A DNA stretch of 64,000 bases, from NCBI RefSeq assembly GCF_017744445.1, contig NZ_JAGIBH010000009.1, positions 62,001 through 126,000 of the forward strand, in the 5' to 3' direction. Of the stretch, positions 61,759 to 64,000 are shown in pieces. The DNA comes from Caulobacter sp. GTDB taxonomy: Bacteria; Pseudomonadota; Alphaproteobacteria; Caulobacterales; Caulobacteraceae. The notes under the pieces are model-generated. The model searched no databases. It saw nothing but the letters and a program-made list of their open reading frames with translations, and was not told the origin of the DNA. The translations under genes were made by a program, and so were the position numbers. Position 1 is the first letter of the stretch; the number at the start of each line of letters is the position of its first letter.

Positions 61759-62160
61759 TCAGGGGAGAGGAAAACGGAAAGCGGCGACCAGGCGCTCGCG
61801 CCACCAGCGGCCCAGCACGCTCTCGACGCAGGCCCGGCCCCAATAGGCGTGGATCATGCGGTCGGGGCCGGACTGGATCGCGCAGTGCTTGGCGACGGCG
61901 CCCGGGGCCATGCGGAAGACCAGGACGTCGCCGGGCTGTGGCGTGTGGACGGGGATCAGCCAGCGGTGGAAGGCTTCGAGCAGCAGCTCGCGACCGCCCG
62001 TCTCGGCCCAGTCGGGGCGGTACGGCGGCGGGGGTTCGGGTTCGGCGCCGTGGAGGCCGCGGTAGACGCCTCGGACCAGGCCCAGGCAGTCGCAGCCGGC
62101 GTGCAGGGCCGAGGCCTGGTGGCGGTAGGGCGTGCCCAGCCAGGGGCGGGTGAGCGCCAC
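61759..62160 (-). CDS. GTA NlpC/P60 cell wall peptidase (RcGTA g14 homologue), start rewritten by a repeat
   Basis: 133 residues from GTG 62160. The NlpC/P60 core is WLGTPYRHQAS, the catalytic Cys in AGCDCLGLVRG, and His in GAVAKHCAIQSG. It loosens the recipient's peptidoglycan during DNA injection. Homologues normally have a few more residues before the W-x-G-T-P-Y segment. Here a family A repeat (62162-62285) lies immediately upstream and its end, GGGGGAGGATCTA, forms the Shine-Dalgarno. The frame stays open through the whole repeat to ATG 62307, so a longer protein is possible. Confidence 0.88.
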   Translation of the reverse strand: MALTRPWLGTPYRHQASALHAGCDCLGLVRGVYRGLHGAEPEPPPPYRPDWAETGGRELLLEAFHRWLIPVHTPQPGDVLVFRMAPGAVAKHCAIQSGPDRMIHAYWGRACVESVLGRWWRERLVAAFRFPLP

Positions 62161-62161
62161 T

Positions 62162-62285
62162 AGATCCTCCCCCGCGATGCGGGGGAGGTGGCCCAAAGGG
62201 CCGGAGGAGGCCAGCTCGGCCTCGCTCCAGCTAGCCCCCTCAGTCGCTCCGCGACAGCTCCCTCGCATCGCGGGGGAGCATCTTG
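62162..62285. repeat. Palindromic intergenic repeat, family A (copy 2, inverted)
   Basis: Reads as the reverse complement of 28103-28224, with arms AGATCCTCCCCCGCGATGCG and CGCATCGCGGGGGAGCATCT. It sits inside the GTA operon between g13 (18 bp away) and g14 (1 bp away), and provides the g14 ribosome binding site. It could also weaken transcription into g14-g15 by hairpin formation. Confidence 0.88.
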
Positions 62286-62303
62286 ATGGAGCGGCCCCGC
62301 CCC

Positions 62304-62930
62304 TCACCGCCGCCCCCCATCATTCCGCTCCCCCTCGACCGGATACAGCGTCAGGAAGTCCTCGCCTGGCGCCGTCGGGAAACCCCGGAAGTTCACGCCG
62401 TTCGCAAACACGCCGACACAGGTCGCCCAGCGTTTGTCGCAAGCCGCGTCCGCCGCCGGAGAAATCCCGCACCGTTCATCGCCCAACCGCGCGTCGCACA
62501 GCCGCGTGAAGGTCCGCCCCGCCACCCGCTCCAGTTCGGCCAGCGGCCCCGCCAGGGTCGCGGTGAACGCCTCGCCCTCGCGCGACACCGCCGCGATCCT
62601 CGCGGTCCACAGCCGCACCAGGCGGCTCGGCGCGCTCCAGTCCACCCGCAGCGCCGCGACCCGCGCGCCGTCATAGAGCCCCGCCGTCAGGTCCTCCTCG
62701 GTGACCCCGTCGGCGTCCAGCACACCCAGCGCCGCGCCCTGCCCCGGCGCATAGCCAACGGCGGTCTCGGTCGCACCGGGGCTCCAGCCGCCGCCGGCGC
62801 GGCACACGACCCCGTCGACCACCAGGTCGCGATCGTGGTCGGTGAAGCCCAGCTTCACCCCATCGGTCCGCGTGACGATCCAGGCCTGGCACAGCCGGCC
62901 CGCATCCAGCCCTTCCGGCAGCGCGCGCAT
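62304..62930 (-). CDS. GTA baseplate hub protein, DUF2163 family (RcGTA g13 homologue)
   Basis: 208 residues from ATG 62930, overlapping the g12 stop by ATGA. Conserved DUF2163 segments include LGFTDHDRDLVVDG (about 27-40) and the middle VDWSAPSRLVRLW. Four cysteines, C145, C154, C164 and C171, lie in the C-terminal part, which fits the iron-sulfur cluster reported for the RcGTA hub. The C terminus (FPTAPGEDFLTLYP) is typical. Tail structural protein; co-transcribed with g12. Confidence 0.92.
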   Translation of the reverse strand: MRALPEGLDAGRLCQAWIVTRTDGVKLGFTDHDRDLVVDGVVCRAGGGWSPGATETAVGYAPGQGAALGVLDADGVTEEDLTAGLYDGARVAALRVDWSAPSRLVRLWTARIAAVSREGEAFTATLAGPLAELERVAGRTFTRLCDARLGDERCGISPAADAACDKRWATCVGVFANGVNFRGFPTAPGEDFLTLYPVEGERNDGGRR

Positions 62931-63529
62931 CAGACCCGCACCTCGACCAGCGCGCAGGCCGTCACCCGCGCCGCGGCGAAGCCCTCCAGGGTCACGTCCA
63001 ACCGGTCGAGGTCGAAGCGCACCGGCGTGTCGAACTCGAACCCAGCCGTCACCGCCGCGCCGACCGCCGGGGCGGTGACCAGGGTCACCAGGCCGGTGGT
63101 CGCATCCAGCGAGAACGGTGCGGCCACGCCGGCCACGGCGATCTTCACGGTCCCGGCGACAGGCTTGGCGATCGTCCGCCCCGCCTTGACCAGCTGGAAA
63201 ACCTTCTTCGTCCCGTCGCCGGTCCCGATCCCCTGGTCGCCCGCCGCCGGCTGGGCCGAAGGCGCGCACGACTTGAAGTCCGTCGGATCCCGAAACCGAA
63301 ACCCCGCCAGCCGCCCGCCCCGCGCCTCGAAGAAGGCCAGCAGCTCGGCGATCTCGTCCAGCGGCCGGGCGCTGGTGGCGATCAGGTAGCGACGACGGCC
63401 GGTCGTCCACGGACTGGTGCGACGCTCGAAACCGGACGCCAGGGTGACAATGTCGACCCGCCGCTCGACGCCGCCCGTGCAGCCGAACGCCAGGCGCGCG
63501 GGCAGGCGCGCCTCATGGAACTCGCTCAT
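62930..63529 (-). CDS. GTA distal tail protein, DUF2460 family (RcGTA g12 homologue)
   Basis: 199 residues from ATG 63529 (MSEFHEARLPARLAFG), which matches the family start; an ATG 63 bp upstream gives an unconvincing extension. Other conserved segments are RRYLIATSARPLDEIAEL and AFFEARGGRLAGFRFRDPTD. It lies at the head of the visible GTA run. The genes expected upstream (capsid, tail tube, tape measure) are absent; a divergent DUF805 gene starts 144 bp away instead. Confidence 0.92.
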   Translation of the reverse strand: MSEFHEARLPARLAFGCTGGVERRVDIVTLASGFERRTSPWTTGRRRYLIATSARPLDEIAELLAFFEARGGRLAGFRFRDPTDFKSCAPSAQPAAGDQGIGTGDGTKKVFQLVKAGRTIAKPVAGTVKIAVAGVAAPFSLDATTGLVTLVTAPAVGAAVTAGFEFDTPVRFDLDRLDVTLEGFAAARVTACALVEVRV

Positions 63530-63673
63530 GGCGACGCCCCCATTTGGTGAAAAGGTTTGCGGAAAAGCGGAGCCGTTCGGCTCGAACGCCATTAAGACTG
63601 CGTCATGACCCGCTTTTCACTTCATCGGCGGGTCGTCGGGCTCTAACTATTGAGCCTGAGATTGGAGATCGAA

Positions 63674-64000
63674 ATGGATTGGAAGACCCTGTTCCTGTCG
63701 CCGGAAGGCCGCATCGGCCGCCAGGCGTTCTGGATCGGATGGCTTGTCCTGCTGGGCGTCAACGTGGTCGCCGGCTGGCTGCCGGTGATCGGCTGGGCCA
63801 TTTCGCTGGCGACGATCTATTCCAGCGTCTGCATCCATACCAAGCGCCTGCACGACATGGGTCAGACCGGCTGGTGGCAAGTGCTGCCGTGGGTGCTGGG
63901 CCCGGTCCTGGTGTTCGGCGCCATCGCCTCGGTCGGCATCTCGGCCATCATGACCGGCTTCAACGACGGCGAACCGACGGCGGCCATGCTGGCCAGCATC
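63674..64000 (+). CDS. DUF805-like membrane protein (partial, runs off the window)
   Basis: At least 109 residues. It begins MDWKTLFLSPEGRIGRQAFW, followed by helices at about 20-33 and 36-52 (hydrophobic, WLPVIGWAISLATIYSSV) and a KRLHDMGQTGWW loop. G-R-x-G-R-x-x-F-W and K-R-x-H-D-x-x-x-S/T-G-W-W are the hallmarks of DUF805 proteins, small inner-membrane proteins of unknown function. GGAGATCGAA precedes the ATG. The 3' end is outside the window. It diverges from the GTA tail genes. Confidence 0.88.
   Translation, partial: MDWKTLFLSPEGRIGRQAFWIGWLVLLGVNVVAGWLPVIGWAISLATIYSSVCIHTKRLHDMGQTGWWQVLPWVLGPVLVFGAIASVGISAIMTGFNDGEPTAAMLASI

Noticed and set aside
58776..62153. Very long open frame on the plus strand opposite the GTA tail genes
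   Set aside because: It is an antisense shadow caused by high GC and third-position bias. The minus-strand frames match known GTA families; this one is low-complexity Arg/Gly/Pro/Ala.
28103..62285. CRISPR array or spacer-like repeats
   Set aside because: The repeats are dispersed, palindromic and single-copy per site. No regularly spaced direct repeats or cas genes are present.

Overview
The window looks like a chromosomal segment of a Caulobacter-type alphaproteobacterium. It is GC-rich, and its core genes include a CcmI-E-F-H (cycHJKL order) cytochrome c maturation operon, MsrPQ, an RcGTA-like tail module and short palindromic intergenic repeats. The assignment is inferred from gene content and codon use only.

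Left third (about 1-24.1 kb), accessory DNA. The 3' end of an unknown gene is translationally coupled to a type III restriction-modification pair (mod, res). A tyrosine integrase follows, stopping only 15 bp before a tRNA-Leu(UAA) gene whose anticodon loop is split by a 212-nt group I intron. After trxB, which looks like core DNA, comes a mobilisable island. It carries ardA, divergent traCDG and traA genes of Ti-plasmid type around an oriT-like sequence, and a DUF6118 gene. Next is a three-gene cassette in which a three-Cys-motif (Gp37/Gp68, DUF5131) protein is flanked by two different TcmP partner proteins. An XRE regulator with a palindromic operator follows, then a tightly overlapped five-gene operon of mostly unknown proteins and several leftward orphan genes. 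The island ends at a 3' half of a second, intronless tRNA-Leu(UAA) (24076-24133). A degenerate copy of the same end sequence lies 3.8 kb inside (20249-20302), suggesting tandem accretion of two elements. No mating-pair (T4SS) genes are present.

Middle (24.3-51 kb), core chromosome: an XRE regulator, a CinA-type domain protein, sfsA, map, a dipeptidase, radC and the MsrQP periplasmic methionine sulfoxide repair pair. An ECF sigma, putative anti-sigma, metal-sensor-like and EF-hand group follows, then glnE. Two tandem BlaR1-like M56 proteases each sit behind a BlaI/CopY-type operator. Beyond them are an exported threonine-aldolase-like PLP protein and a two-component pair split by a ParE-type toxin-antitoxin module. 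A DegP protease, the ccmIEFH operon and an alpha/beta hydrolase complete this part.

Right (50-64 kb): a conserved unknown protein, a second two-component system with a PepSY protein, a TonB-dependent receptor and a CbpA-like DnaJ protein. Last come four gene transfer agent tail genes (g15-g14-g13-g12 order reading rightwards, all on the minus strand), cut off upstream by a divergent DUF805 gene. A palindromic repeat has landed at the start of the g14 gene and seems to supply its ribosome binding site. At least four families of palindromic intergenic repeats, seven copies in all, sit between core genes and none interrupts one.
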